Origin: Spirochaetaceae bacterium
Lineage (GTDB): Bacteria > Spirochaetota > Spirochaetia > Treponematales > Breznakiellaceae
Direction: 5' to 3'
Assembly: GCA_031255315.1 (NCBI GenBank)
Contig: JAIRSS010000259.1
Location: forward strand, 1-16,211
Length of the DNA: 16,211 bases
Program-made: the position numbers and the translations under genes
Notes under the pieces: model-generated
What the model saw: the letters and a program-made list of their open reading frames with translations, nothing else
Told to the model about the DNA's origin: nothing
Databases searched by the model: none
Shown here: one piece after another, positions 1-7,419 of the stretch
Layout: each line of letters opens with the position of its first letter
Position numbering within the stretch: position 1 is the first letter of the stretch

Positions 1-8
1 AGGCGTTG

Positions 9-18
9 TTTTTTTTTT
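9..18 (+). terminator. Possible T-tract of an upstream terminator, cut by the window edge
   Basis: A run of ten T residues lies at the left edge directly after a GC-containing stub. It could be the U-tract of an intrinsic terminator whose stem lies outside the window. Only the tract is visible, so the call is tentative. The run could equally be the A/T-rich upstream part of the promoter for the riboflavin operon. Confidence 0.3.
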
Positions 19-33
19 CGTCTTACTCTAAGC

Positions 34-39
34 TATAAC
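34..39 (+). promoter_or_regulatory. Candidate -10 element for the rfu leader transcript
   Basis: TATAAC matches the sigma-70 -10 consensus at five of six positions and lies about 50 bases before the FMN aptamer. A start near position 46 would place the whole aptamer in the transcript. The -35 region (about 11-16) is only T residues, so it is a poor match. A GC-rich hairpin (CGCGGG 55-60 with CCCGCG 70-75) would sit near the 5' end of the RNA. Confidence 0.35.
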
Positions 40-90
40 CATTGCAGGGACCGGCGCGGGGAGGGTATTCCCGCGGGGCGTTCTTGCGAA

Positions 91-233
91 GATTTTCAGG
101 GCGGGGTGAGCTGAAACGGCGGAAAGCCGTTTCCTGGCAATTCCCGGCCGGCGGTATAGCCCGCGAGTCCTGGTGTAAGGATTGAACCGGTGAGATTCCG
201 GCGCCGACGGTATAGTCCGGATGGGAGAAAGTC
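91..233 (+). ncRNA. FMN riboswitch (RFN element) aptamer
   Basis: This is an FMN-binding riboswitch. The conserved blocks are in order: AGGGCGGGGTGAG at 98-110, the GGCGGTATAGCCCGCGAG-type block around 154-171, GAACCGGTGAGATTCCGG around 184-201, and GCCGACGGTATAGTCCGG followed by ATGGGAGA around 203-228. The closing stem P1 is visible as GATTTTC (91-97) with GAAAGTC (227-233), one G-U pair included. A species-variable arm is extended by a perfect 8-bp hairpin (113-120 with 126-133, loop of five). The family senses flavin mononucleotide and usually switches off riboflavin synthesis or uptake genes. Here it precedes a terminator and the rfuABCD transporter, so FMN should shut down riboflavin import. 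Confidence 0.95.
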
Positions 234-273
234 GAAACCCGGCCGTTCATAACGGCGTGTTTTTCCCCGAAAC

Positions 274-309
274 AGAAGCCCTTGGAGCGTAATTCCCAAG
301 GGCTTTTTT
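274..309 (+). terminator. Riboswitch-controlled intrinsic terminator
   Basis: AGCCCTTGG (277-285) pairs perfectly with CCAAGGGCT (296-304), and the stem can extend outward through A-U and G-U pairs to about 274. A run of six T residues (304-309) follows. This is the expression platform of the FMN riboswitch: with FMN bound, the terminator should form before rfuA. A competing hairpin is possible around 254-280 (GGC with GCC, and TGTTT 258-262 with AAACA 270-274). It would take bases from the terminator's left arm and could act as the antiterminator. That part is inference from base pairing only. Confidence 0.88.
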
Positions 310-413
310 ACGCGCTGAACGGCGCGTCCGAGGCGGTTAAAACGGCTGGTGAACCCCGGAGGCCCGGAGGGCGAACAGCCCAAAAAATTTTTTTAGTAAG
401 GAGCATACATACC

Positions 414-1493
414 ATGAAAACCCAACGAAAACCCGTCCAAAAAACGGCGCGGACGGCGGCCGCGCCGGCGATCCTTCTCGCGGCGGTCCTGGCGCTCTTG
501 GGGGCTCCGGCGTTTGCCGGCGGATCCCGCCAGGACGAACCCCGGCGCGGCGGCCTTTCGGTCCTGGTCTACATTACCGGGATGTTGGCGGGAAGCCCGC
601 CCTATGAACTGCTGGCCGCCGGAGCGGAACGCTTTGCCGCGGCTCATGAGGGGGTAACGGTAAAGATTTACGAGGCGGGGTTCAACCAGGCCGAATGGGA
701 GGAACAGTTGACGTCCCTCGTGGCAAGCGGCGAATACGATATTGTCCTGGGATCCAACCCTTCGCTGCCCGAAATCTGCGTCAGCGTGGGGGAAAAATTC
801 CCCCGTCAAAAATTCATCATCACCGACGCCCAATACGAGGGGAACCCGCAGATCTGCACCTACCTCTACAATCAGTACGAGCAGTCCCTGTATCTGGGCT
901 ACCTGGCGGGGCTCGTCACCGTAAGCGGGATGCCCCGGGCCAACCCCGCTAAACGCCTGGGCTTTATCGCCGCCCAGGAATACCCCCTGCTCAACAACCA
1001 CATCCTGCCGGGCTTCCTGGCCGGAGCGAAGCTGGCCGATCCCGACATTACGGTGGACTTCCGGGTGATAGGGAACTGGTACGACGCAAACAAGGCGGCG
1101 GAACTGGCGGGAAGCATGATCGACGCCGGCGCGGACGTGTTCGCCGTCATTGCGGGCGGAGCCGCCCAGGGCCTCATCAAAACCGCCGGGGAACGGGGCG
1201 CGTATATCGTCTACCATAACACCAACGAGTACCGCGCCGCGCCGGGAGTCATCCTGGGATGCGGCCTTATGAAACAGGAAAAACTGGTGGAAGAGATACT
1301 CTCCGACGCGGCGGCCGGAAAGGTTCAATACGGCGTCAGCCGGACGGTGGGAGCGGCGGAGGGCTACCTTGACTTTATCGCCGACGATCCAGGCTACCGT
1401 GATTATGTTCCCCCGGAGATACAGGCGAAGTTCGCCGCGTTCCTGGCCCGCGTCAAGGCGGGCCAGGTGGACTATACGCTGCCCCCGCTGTAG
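414..1493 (+). CDS. rfuA: Riboflavin-binding periplasmic protein of ABC transporter (BMP/PnrA family)
   Basis: This is the substrate-binding protein of an RfuABCD-type riboflavin importer, 359 residues. The ATG at 414 is chosen because AAGGAG (398-403) lies 10 nt upstream; an earlier in-frame ATG at 282 lies inside the terminator stem. The N-terminus has a basic stretch, a hydrophobic core (about residues 18-30) and an A-F-A site at 33-35, which fits signal peptidase I. The rest fits the BMP/PnrA-like type I periplasmic fold, including the early YITGMLAGSPPYELLAAGAE region. T. pallidum RfuA (TP0298) is described as a lipoprotein, but this protein has no cysteine before residue 122, so it has no lipobox. 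The FMN riboswitch upstream and rfuBCD downstream support riboflavin as ligand rather than the nucleosides bound by related BMP proteins. Confidence 0.9.
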   Translation: MKTQRKPVQKTARTAAAPAILLAAVLALLGAPAFAGGSRQDEPRRGGLSVLVYITGMLAGSPPYELLAAGAERFAAAHEGVTVKIYEAGFNQAEWEEQLTSLVASGEYDIVLGSNPSLPEICVSVGEKFPRQKFIITDAQYEGNPQICTYLYNQYEQSLYLGYLAGLVTVSGMPRANPAKRLGFIAAQEYPLLNNHILPGFLAGAKLADPDITVDFRVIGNWYDANKAAELAGSMIDAGADVFAVIAGGAAQGLIKTAGERGAYIVYHNTNEYRAAPGVILGCGLMKQEKLVEEILSDAAAGKVQYGVSRTVGAAEGYLDFIADDPGYRDYVPPEIQAKFAAFLARVKAGQVDYTLPPL

Positions 1494-1496
1494 GCC

Positions 1497-3104
1497 GTGC
1501 CCGCTGTTACTTTTCCCTCGGACGGAACGCCGGCGGTGGAACTGCGCGGCGTTTCCGCGCGTTATCCCGGCCAGAGGCGTTGGGCGAACCGGAAGGTGTC
1601 CCTGGACCTGCGTAAGGGGGAGATCCTCTGTCTTGCCGGGGAAAACGGCGCGGGAAAAACCACGCTGATGAAGATTCTCTACGGCCTTGTTCCCCTGGCG
1701 GAGGGAGAAATTCTGGTGAAGGGCGCGCCGGCGGACATCCGTTCGCCGCTCCAGGCGAACCGGCTGGGTATAGGGATGGTGCACCAGCACTTCATGCTTT
1801 TCCCGGAATTCACGGTGGCCCGCAACGTGGTCATGGGGAGGGAGCCGGTCCGCTGGGGCCTCTTCTATGATACGGCGGCGGCGGAGCGCCGGGTCCGGGA
1901 GCTGATAGAACGGCACGGCTTTTCCGTCGCCCCCGGTGCGCTGGTGGGGGAACTTACGGTAGGAGAGATGCAGCAGGTAGAGATACTCAAGATGCTCCAC
2001 CGGGATGCGGACATCCTTATCCTTGACGAACCAACTGCGGTCTTGACGGACCGGGAGACCGCCGCCCTTTTCCGTACCTTCAGGCTCCTCGCGGAATCCG
2101 GCGCGTCCCTGATCCTCATCACCCACCGGCTGCGTGAAATAAAGCAAATCTCCGACCGGGTAGCAATCATGCGGCAGGGGGAACTGCTATGCGTCCGGGA
2201 AACCGGCGGCGTCAGTGAAAGCGATCTGTCCCGCCTGATGATCGGGACGGAAGCGGCGGCGTGGACGGACGCCCGGCGGCGGGAACCCCGCGCTCCGGGA
2301 GCGGCGGTCATCGCCTTTGACGGCGTAACGGTGAAACGCCGGGGGCAGAAACGTCCGCTCCTGGACCGTGTTTCCTTCACCGCCCGCGCTGGGGAAATCC
2401 TCGCCTTCGTGGGCGTCGGGGGGAACGGTCTGGGGGCGCTGGAAGCGGTTTTGGGGGGCTTCCTCCCTGTCGCCGCCGGACGGGTGCTTCATCGCGGGGA
2501 GGACATATCCCGTCTTACGACCCGGGAACTGCGCAAACGGGGGCTGGCCTACGTCCCGGCGGACCGGCTGGGAGCGGGCAGCGCCGGGGAGGCCCGGGTC
2601 TGGGAAAACCTCATCGTGAACCGGCGGCGGGAATTCTTCCGCGGGAAGCCGGGCCGCGGACCAGCCGGCTGGTTCCGTTCCCTGCTCCCGGACCAGGAGG
2701 ACGCGCGGAAGTACGCGGAGAGCTGTATCCAGCGCTTCGACATCCGGGGGGACGCGGATCAGCGCCTCGACGCGCTTTCGGGGGGGAACATCCAAAAGCT
2801 CATCCTGGCGCGGGAAATCGATCAGTACCGGGATTACATCGTCTTTTCCGAACCGGCCTGGGGGCTGGACGCCGCCGCAAGCCGCTATGTGTACGGGCAG
2901 ATAGCGGCCCTCCGGGAACGGGGCGCGGCGGTTATCCTCATCTCCTCGAACCTGGACGAAATTTTGTCCCTGGCCGACCGGATCATTGTTGTTTACCGGG
3001 GAACGGCGGCGGCGGAACTGCGTCCGGAACGGGACGGCGGAAACGCTGAGAGATTAAAAGAAGAAATTGGAGCGTATATGACGGGGTTGAACCATGAAAT
3101 CTGA
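1497..3104 (+). CDS. rfuB: Riboflavin ABC transporter, fused double ATPase subunit
   Basis: This cytoplasmic ATPase has two nucleotide-binding domains in one chain of 535 residues and powers riboflavin import. The first domain has Walker A GENGAGKT (48-55), a Q-loop near 97, signature LTVGE (153-157), Walker B ILILDEP (173-179) and the H-loop ITHR (208-211). The second has a degenerate Walker A (GVGGNGLG, 306-313, no lysine), a good signature LSGGN (427-431) and a Walker B-like IVFSEP (448-453). An asymmetric pair of sites is usual in sugar- and BMP-type transporters. The chosen start is GTG at 1497, 3 nt after the rfuA stop, with no clear ribosome-binding site, so translation may be coupled to rfuA. 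A GTG at 1536 is an alternative start. The 3' end overlaps rfuC by 11 nt. Confidence 0.9.
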   Translation: MPAVTFPSDGTPAVELRGVSARYPGQRRWANRKVSLDLRKGEILCLAGENGAGKTTLMKILYGLVPLAEGEILVKGAPADIRSPLQANRLGIGMVHQHFMLFPEFTVARNVVMGREPVRWGLFYDTAAAERRVRELIERHGFSVAPGALVGELTVGEMQQVEILKMLHRDADILILDEPTAVLTDRETAALFRTFRLLAESGASLILITHRLREIKQISDRVAIMRQGELLCVRETGGVSESDLSRLMIGTEAAAWTDARRREPRAPGAAVIAFDGVTVKRRGQKRPLLDRVSFTARAGEILAFVGVGGNGLGALEAVLGGFLPVAAGRVLHRGEDISRLTTRELRKRGLAYVPADRLGAGSAGEARVWENLIVNRRREFFRGKPGRGPAGWFRSLLPDQEDARKYAESCIQRFDIRGDADQRLDALSGGNIQKLILAREIDQYRDYIVFSEPAWGLDAAASRYVYGQIAALRERGAAVILISSNLDEILSLADRIIVVYRGTAAAELRPERDGGNAERLKEEIGAYMTGLNHEI

Positions 3105-4227
3105 ACGGCCCGGGCGCCGCCGGGCGGCGGAATTTTCCCCCAGGCCGGGGACGGCGGCGCGGGCGTTTTGGGGGAATCTTCCGGCGAGGGCGGGAGGAGC
3201 GGCGCTCATCCTGCTCATCCCGGTGATCGTCATGGCGCTGACGGCCCTGTTTCTCAGCAGGGACCCCGCCCGGACCCTGGCGTACTTTTTTTTCGGCCCC
3301 CTGCGGGACCGTTATTCCTTCGGCAACATGCTGAACGGCGCCGTCCCCCTCATCTTCGGGGGCCTGGGAGTATCCGCGGCCATGCGGGGCGGGAACCTCA
3401 ACCTGGGCGGCGAAGGGCAGATCTACGCGGGCGCGTTTGTTACCGCAATCGCCGCCCACGCCCTGACGCCCTTCGGCGCGGCGGGGGCGATTCTGGCGCT
3501 GCTTGCGGGGACGGCCTTTGCCGGCGCGGCCGCAGGGTTTTCAGGATTTCTCAAGGAAAAGTGGAACGCCAACGAACTCATCACCACCTTTCTGGTATCC
3601 AACGCCCTGATAATGTTCACCAATTACGGCGTTACCGGGCCGTTCCTGGACCCCCAGGCCAATCTCCAGTCCACCCGGAAGATCGCCGAATCCTGGCGGC
3701 TGCCCCGAATCCTGCCGCCCTCGAATTTGAGCGCCGCCCTGTTTTTCGCCCTTGCCGCGGCGGTTCTGATATATCTTTTTCTCTTCCGGACCCGGAGGGG
3801 ATACGAGATCCGGCTCTGCGGAATCAACCCCTGGTTCGCCCGGTACGGGGGGATCAATACCGGAGGCGCGGCGATTCTGAGCATGAGCGTCTCAGGCGCG
3901 CTCTACGGCCTGGGCGGGGGCCTGGCGGTCTACGGGACCTATTACGCAGCCATAAAAGAGTTTTCCGCCGGCATGGGCTGGAACGGTCTGGCCGCCGCCC
4001 TGCTTGCCCAGTCCAACCCCGTGGCGGTTATCCCGGCGGCGGTCTTTTTCGCCTGGATAGGCGCGGGGGCGCGGACGGCCATGCAGTTTTCCGACGTAAC
4101 CGTTGAGATTGCCTCCATCGTCCAGTCGGCGGTCTTCTTCCTGGTTTCAAGCGCCGTGCTGCGGAACCTTTTTACGGCGAAAGATACGGCGCGGAGACGG
4201 GAGCCGCCCCGGGGGGAGGTCCCCTGA
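3094..4227 (+). CDS. rfuC: Riboflavin ABC transporter permease 1
   Basis: This is an inner-membrane permease of the BPD_transp_2 (LivH/AraH-like) family, 377 residues. A basic cytoplasmic N-terminus (about residues 1-34) is followed by a first membrane segment near 36-54 and a further series of hydrophobic segments. The family hallmark AMRGGNLNLGGEGQI lies at about 96-110, equivalent to the NIGxEGQ motif of sugar and nucleoside permeases. The ATG at 3094 lies inside the last codons of rfuB and shares its stop region. The gene ends in a TGATG junction with rfuD, so the operon is translationally coupled. RfuC and RfuD together should form the membrane channel. The substrate call rests on the riboswitch and the operon. 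Confidence 0.88.
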   Translation: MKSERPGRRRAAEFSPRPGTAARAFWGNLPARAGGAALILLIPVIVMALTALFLSRDPARTLAYFFFGPLRDRYSFGNMLNGAVPLIFGGLGVSAAMRGGNLNLGGEGQIYAGAFVTAIAAHALTPFGAAGAILALLAGTAFAGAAAGFSGFLKEKWNANELITTFLVSNALIMFTNYGVTGPFLDPQANLQSTRKIAESWRLPRILPPSNLSAALFFALAAAVLIYLFLFRTRRGYEIRLCGINPWFARYGGINTGGAAILSMSVSGALYGLGGGLAVYGTYYAAIKEFSAGMGWNGLAAALLAQSNPVAVIPAAVFFAWIGAGARTAMQFSDVTVEIASIVQSAVFFLVSSAVLRNLFTAKDTARRREPPRGEVP

Positions 4228-5108
4228 TGGCGCTCATCCCCATACTCCACAGCGGGGTAATCATTATGACGCCCCTGCTTTTCGCGGCCGCGGGCGGGCT
4301 CTTCACGGAACTGGCGGGAATGCTCAACATCGCCCTGGAGGGGCTCCTGTTGACCGGGGCCTTCGCCGCCCTGGTATGCGCCCATAGTACCGGAAGCGCC
4401 GCGCTGGGAGTCCTAGCGGCGGTCCTCTGCTCAATGGCGCTGGCGGCCCTGCACGGGGTAATCACTCTGAAACTCAAGGCGAACGTCTTTATCACGGGGC
4501 TCGCGGCGAACCTCCTCGCCGCCGGGACGACCGTTGTGCTGTCCTACCGCCTCTTCGCCACCCGGGGCGTGGCGGCGCCGGAAGGGACGCCCGGCCTCAA
4601 AACTATCGCCGTTCCCGTTTTAGAGCGAATCCCGGTCCTGGGCGCGGTCTTTTCCGGGCATACCGGGTACGTCTACGCAAGCTGGGCCCTGCTCCTCCTC
4701 TGCTGGGCGGCCCTCTATACCACGCCCTTCGGTTTCCGGCTTCGCGCCTGCGGGCGCTATTCTCAGGCCCTGGCCTCCCTGGGGCTCAGGCCCGGGGCGT
4801 ACCAGTTCGCCGCATTCTTGATTTCAGGCGCCGCCTGCGGTCTGGGCGGGTCCTTCCTGTCCCTGAACCTGGGGGTCTTTATCCCGAACATCTCCGCCGG
4901 CAAGGGATGGATCGCCCTGGTGATCATCTTCCTGGGAAACCGCCGGCCCCTGGGCCTGTTCGCCGCCGCCTTTGTCTTCGGCCTGGCCGAAGCCTTCTCC
5001 AATTACGCCCAAGGCGCGTTCAACATACCGGCGGACTTCATCCTGGCCATTCCCTATGTCTTCACGCTCCTTGCCATGATCGGCGCGTCCGCTTTCGCGA
5101 AGCGCTGA
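4227..5108 (+). CDS. rfuD: Riboflavin ABC transporter permease 2
   Basis: This second BPD_transp_2-family permease has 293 residues and is shorter and more hydrophobic than RfuC. Near the N-terminus it carries the family motif GLFTELAGMLNIALEGLLLTGAF, followed by multiple membrane segments over its whole length. The ATG at 4227 overlaps the rfuC stop by one base and has a strong ribosome-binding site (GGGGGGAGG, 4211-4219). It is the last gene of the rfuABCD unit, and the gene order matches the T. pallidum riboflavin transporter. A weak terminator-like hairpin follows 50 bases downstream. Confidence 0.88.
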   Translation: MALIPILHSGVIIMTPLLFAAAGGLFTELAGMLNIALEGLLLTGAFAALVCAHSTGSAALGVLAAVLCSMALAALHGVITLKLKANVFITGLAANLLAAGTTVVLSYRLFATRGVAAPEGTPGLKTIAVPVLERIPVLGAVFSGHTGYVYASWALLLLCWAALYTTPFGFRLRACGRYSQALASLGLRPGAYQFAAFLISGAACGLGGSFLSLNLGVFIPNISAGKGWIALVIIFLGNRRPLGLFAAAFVFGLAEAFSNYAQGAFNIPADFILAIPYVFTLLAMIGASAFAKR

Positions 5109-5157
5109 ACAGGCGTTTCTGAGACCCCGGACGGCAAAGATTCCGCCATATCAGTCT

Positions 5158-5180
5158 GTCGAGGTTTCCCGACGATTTTT
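5158..5180 (+). terminator. Possible intrinsic terminator of the rfu operon
   Basis: GTCG (5158-5161) pairs with CGAC (5170-5173), GG with CC inside it, a single A bulges and the loop is TTT. Five T residues follow (5176-5180). The stem is short, so termination could be leaky. It is the only hairpin followed by a T-run between rfuD and the next gene. Confidence 0.4.
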
Positions 5181-5221
5181 ACCATGAGGAACCGCGGAAT
5201 GAACTACAGGAATCATCGTTG

Positions 5222-5247
5222 CCCCGCGCCCGGAATAGAGCGCGGGG
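5222..5247 (+). repeat. GC-rich perfect inverted repeat upstream of the glycosidase promoter
   Basis: CCCCGCGC (5222-5229) and GCGCGGGG (5240-5247) form a perfect 8-bp inverted repeat with a 10-base loop. No T-tract follows in either direction, so it is not a classical intrinsic terminator. It abuts the candidate promoter of the GH3 gene and could be an operator or a stabilising 3' end of the rfu transcript. Neither role can be decided from the sequence. Confidence 0.5.
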
Positions 5248-5271
5248 TTGCTGGTACAATACGCCGGGGGG

Positions 5272-5280
5272 TGGTATACT
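5272..5280 (+). promoter_or_regulatory. Extended -10 promoter of the GH3 gene
   Basis: TGGTATACT fits the extended -10 pattern TGnTATAnT and lies 37 bases before the ATG, giving a short leader that holds the ribosome-binding site. A second similar element, TGGTACAAT, lies at 5252-5260. No good -35 stands at the usual spacing, which extended -10 promoters tolerate. The GH3 gene is therefore probably transcribed on its own and not only by read-through from rfuD. Confidence 0.5.
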
Positions 5281-5316
5281 ACCCCAATTCTTGATTCAAA
5301 TGAGGGAGTATGTGCT

Positions 5317-7404
5317 ATGACCAGAGAAGAACGTATCCAGGATCTTATCTCCAGAATGACCCTAGAGGAAAAAGTTTCTCAGCTTTCCTATGACAGCCCC
5401 GCCATAGAACGGCTGGGGATACCCGAATATAACTGGTGGAATGAATGTCTTCACGGGGTCGCCCGCGCGGGGTTTGCCACCGTGTTTCCCCAGGCCATAG
5501 CGCTGGCGGCAACGTTTGACGAAGCGTTCGTCCGCGAAGCGGCCTCCGCCATAGCGGATGAGGCCCGGGCTAAGTATAACGAAGCGGTAAAGACGGGAAA
5601 CCGGAAACAGTATTGGGGCCTCACCTTTTGGACCCCGAACGTCAATATCTTCCGGGACCCCCGATGGGGCAGGGGGCAGGAAACCTACGGCGAAGACCCG
5701 TACCTTACCAGCCGCATAGGGCTCGCCTTCATGAAGGGACTCCAGGGGGATGATCCGGAGAACCTTAAACTCGCGGCCTGCGCCAAACACTTCGCGGTCC
5801 ATTCCGGGCCGGAAAAGCTGCGCCATGTGTTTGACGCCCGTGTTTCCCTCAAAGACCTGTGGGAGACCTACCTCCCGGCCTTCAAGACCCTGGTGGAAAA
5901 CGGGGTGGAGGCCGTGATGGGCGCGTACAACCGGACTCTGGGGGAACCCTGCAACGGCAGTGAACTGCTCCTCAAGGAAATACTCCGGGGCAAATGGCGG
6001 TTTAAAGGCCACGTTGTTTCCGACTGCTGGGCTATCCGGGATTTCCACGAGAACCACAAGGTTACGTCCTCCCCAGAAGAATCCGCCGCCAAAGCCCTCA
6101 ACGCGGGGTGCGATCTCAACTGCGGGTGTACCTACCCCATGCTGACCGTTGCTTACAGGAAGGGCCTGGTTACCGAAGAAGCCATTAACACCGCCCTTGC
6201 CAGGCTGCTCCGTACCAGGATGAAGCTGGGCATGTTCGATCCCCCGGAACGGAGTCCCTACGGCAAGCTCGGCCGGGAAGTCATCAACTGCGAAAAGCAC
6301 CGCCGGCTCGCGCTGGAGGCGGCCCGGAGATCCATCGTCCTCCTCAAGAATGACGGCAACCTGCTGCCCCTGGACGATACGGGCAAGCGCATCTTTCTGA
6401 CCGGTCCCGGCGCGGCGAATCCCCATACCCTTCTGGCAAATTACTACGGCATGAGCCCCCGCCTGGTCACGATCCTTGAGGGCCTGGTCGAAAAGACCCG
6501 GGACAAGTACGCCCTCACCATAGAATACCGCATGGGTTCCCTCATGTACGAGGCGAACCATCCTTCCAACGTTGCCTTCGGGGTCTCTCCTCAGGATGAC
6601 GTGGTTATCGCCGTATTCGGCCTGGATGGTATCATGGAAGGCGAGGAAGGGGACGCCATTGCTTCTGATTCCAACGGCGACCGGGACACTATAGAACTCC
6701 CGTCCTGGCAGCTTGATTTTCTGCGGCAGATCAAATCCTCAGGCAAAAAGGTGATCCTGGTACTCACCGGCGGAAGCCCCATCGCCTTTCCGGAGGACAT
6801 TGCCGACGCCGTTCTCTTTGCCTGGTATCCCGGCGAACAGGGAGGCGCGGCGGTGGCGGACATCATCTTTGGGGATGTCGTTCCTTCGGGGAAACTCCCC
6901 GTCACCTTCCCGGCTTCCACGGATCAGCTCCCGCCCTACGAGGACTACGCCATGAAGGGGCGCACCTACCGCTACATGGAAAAAAAGCCCCTGTACCCCT
7001 TCGGCTTCGGCCTTTCCTACACGTCTTTCCGCTTCGATTCCCTGACGCTCTCAAGCGGCAGTATCGCCGCGGGCGGGACCGTAAAGGCCAGGGTAAAACT
7101 TACCAACACGGGAAAAGTTGACGCCGTTGAAGTGGTTCAGATTTACATTGCCAAAGAGAACCGGGACGCCGGCGATCCCATCGCTTCCCTCAGGGGCTTT
7201 CGGCGGGTCCCGGTCCCCGCGGGCCGCACGGCGGACGTCGAGTTCGACCTTCCCGCTTCGGCCTTCGAGTCGGTGAACGCCGCCGGTGAAAGCCTGCTGG
7301 TTCCCGGCGTCTACACCGTAACCGCCGCAGCCGCCGCCCCCGTCCCGGCCGCCGTGGAGAAAGGCGCGGAAAAGCCCGTGAGCGCGGGGATCACGGTGGA
7401 GTAA
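5317..7404 (+). CDS. GH3 family glycoside hydrolase (probable beta-xylosidase/beta-glucosidase)
   Basis: This retaining exo-glycosidase of family GH3 has 695 residues. The ATG at 5317 is preceded by GAGGGAG (5302-5308). The N-terminal barrel shows NWWNECLHGVAR (39-50), the KHFAVHSGPE region (157-166) and the nucleophile motif VSDCWAI with Asp236. The second domain carries EGEE (441-444), which should supply the acid/base glutamate, and GDRDTIELP near 454-462. A fibronectin type III-like domain ends the protein (about 600-690). The ECLHGVAR and SDCxAI motifs resemble bacterial beta-xylosidases, but substrate cannot be fixed from sequence. There is no signal peptide, so it should act in the cytoplasm on imported oligosaccharides. 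It converges with the phosphatase gene, with only 15 bases between the stops. Confidence 0.92.
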   Translation: MTREERIQDLISRMTLEEKVSQLSYDSPAIERLGIPEYNWWNECLHGVARAGFATVFPQAIALAATFDEAFVREAASAIADEARAKYNEAVKTGNRKQYWGLTFWTPNVNIFRDPRWGRGQETYGEDPYLTSRIGLAFMKGLQGDDPENLKLAACAKHFAVHSGPEKLRHVFDARVSLKDLWETYLPAFKTLVENGVEAVMGAYNRTLGEPCNGSELLLKEILRGKWRFKGHVVSDCWAIRDFHENHKVTSSPEESAAKALNAGCDLNCGCTYPMLTVAYRKGLVTEEAINTALARLLRTRMKLGMFDPPERSPYGKLGREVINCEKHRRLALEAARRSIVLLKNDGNLLPLDDTGKRIFLTGPGAANPHTLLANYYGMSPRLVTILEGLVEKTRDKYALTIEYRMGSLMYEANHPSNVAFGVSPQDDVVIAVFGLDGIMEGEEGDAIASDSNGDRDTIELPSWQLDFLRQIKSSGKKVILVLTGGSPIAFPEDIADAVLFAWYPGEQGGAAVADIIFGDVVPSGKLPVTFPASTDQLPPYEDYAMKGRTYRYMEKKPLYPFGFGLSYTSFRFDSLTLSSGSIAAGGTVKARVKLTNTGKVDAVEVVQIYIAKENRDAGDPIASLRGFRRVPVPAGRTADVEFDLPASAFESVNAAGESLLVPGVYTVTAAAAAPVPAAVEKGAEKPVSAGITVE

Positions 7405-7419
7405 GAAAGCGAAAGCCGC

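Noticed and set aside
282..413. N-terminal extension of rfuA from the ATG at 282
   Set aside because: That ATG lies within the terminator stem and has no Shine-Dalgarno. The signal peptide and AAGGAG fit the start at 414.
393..2147. Long minus-strand open frame (584 codons) antisense to rfuA and rfuB
   Set aside because: It has no recognisable domain, is Arg/Pro/Gly-rich and lies opposite two genes with clear family motifs. GC-rich codon use keeps the antisense frame open.
5184..5294. Small frame of 36 codons between rfuD and the GH3 gene
   Set aside because: It has no ribosome-binding site and is Arg-rich, and it crosses the palindrome and the promoter elements. Most likely chance.
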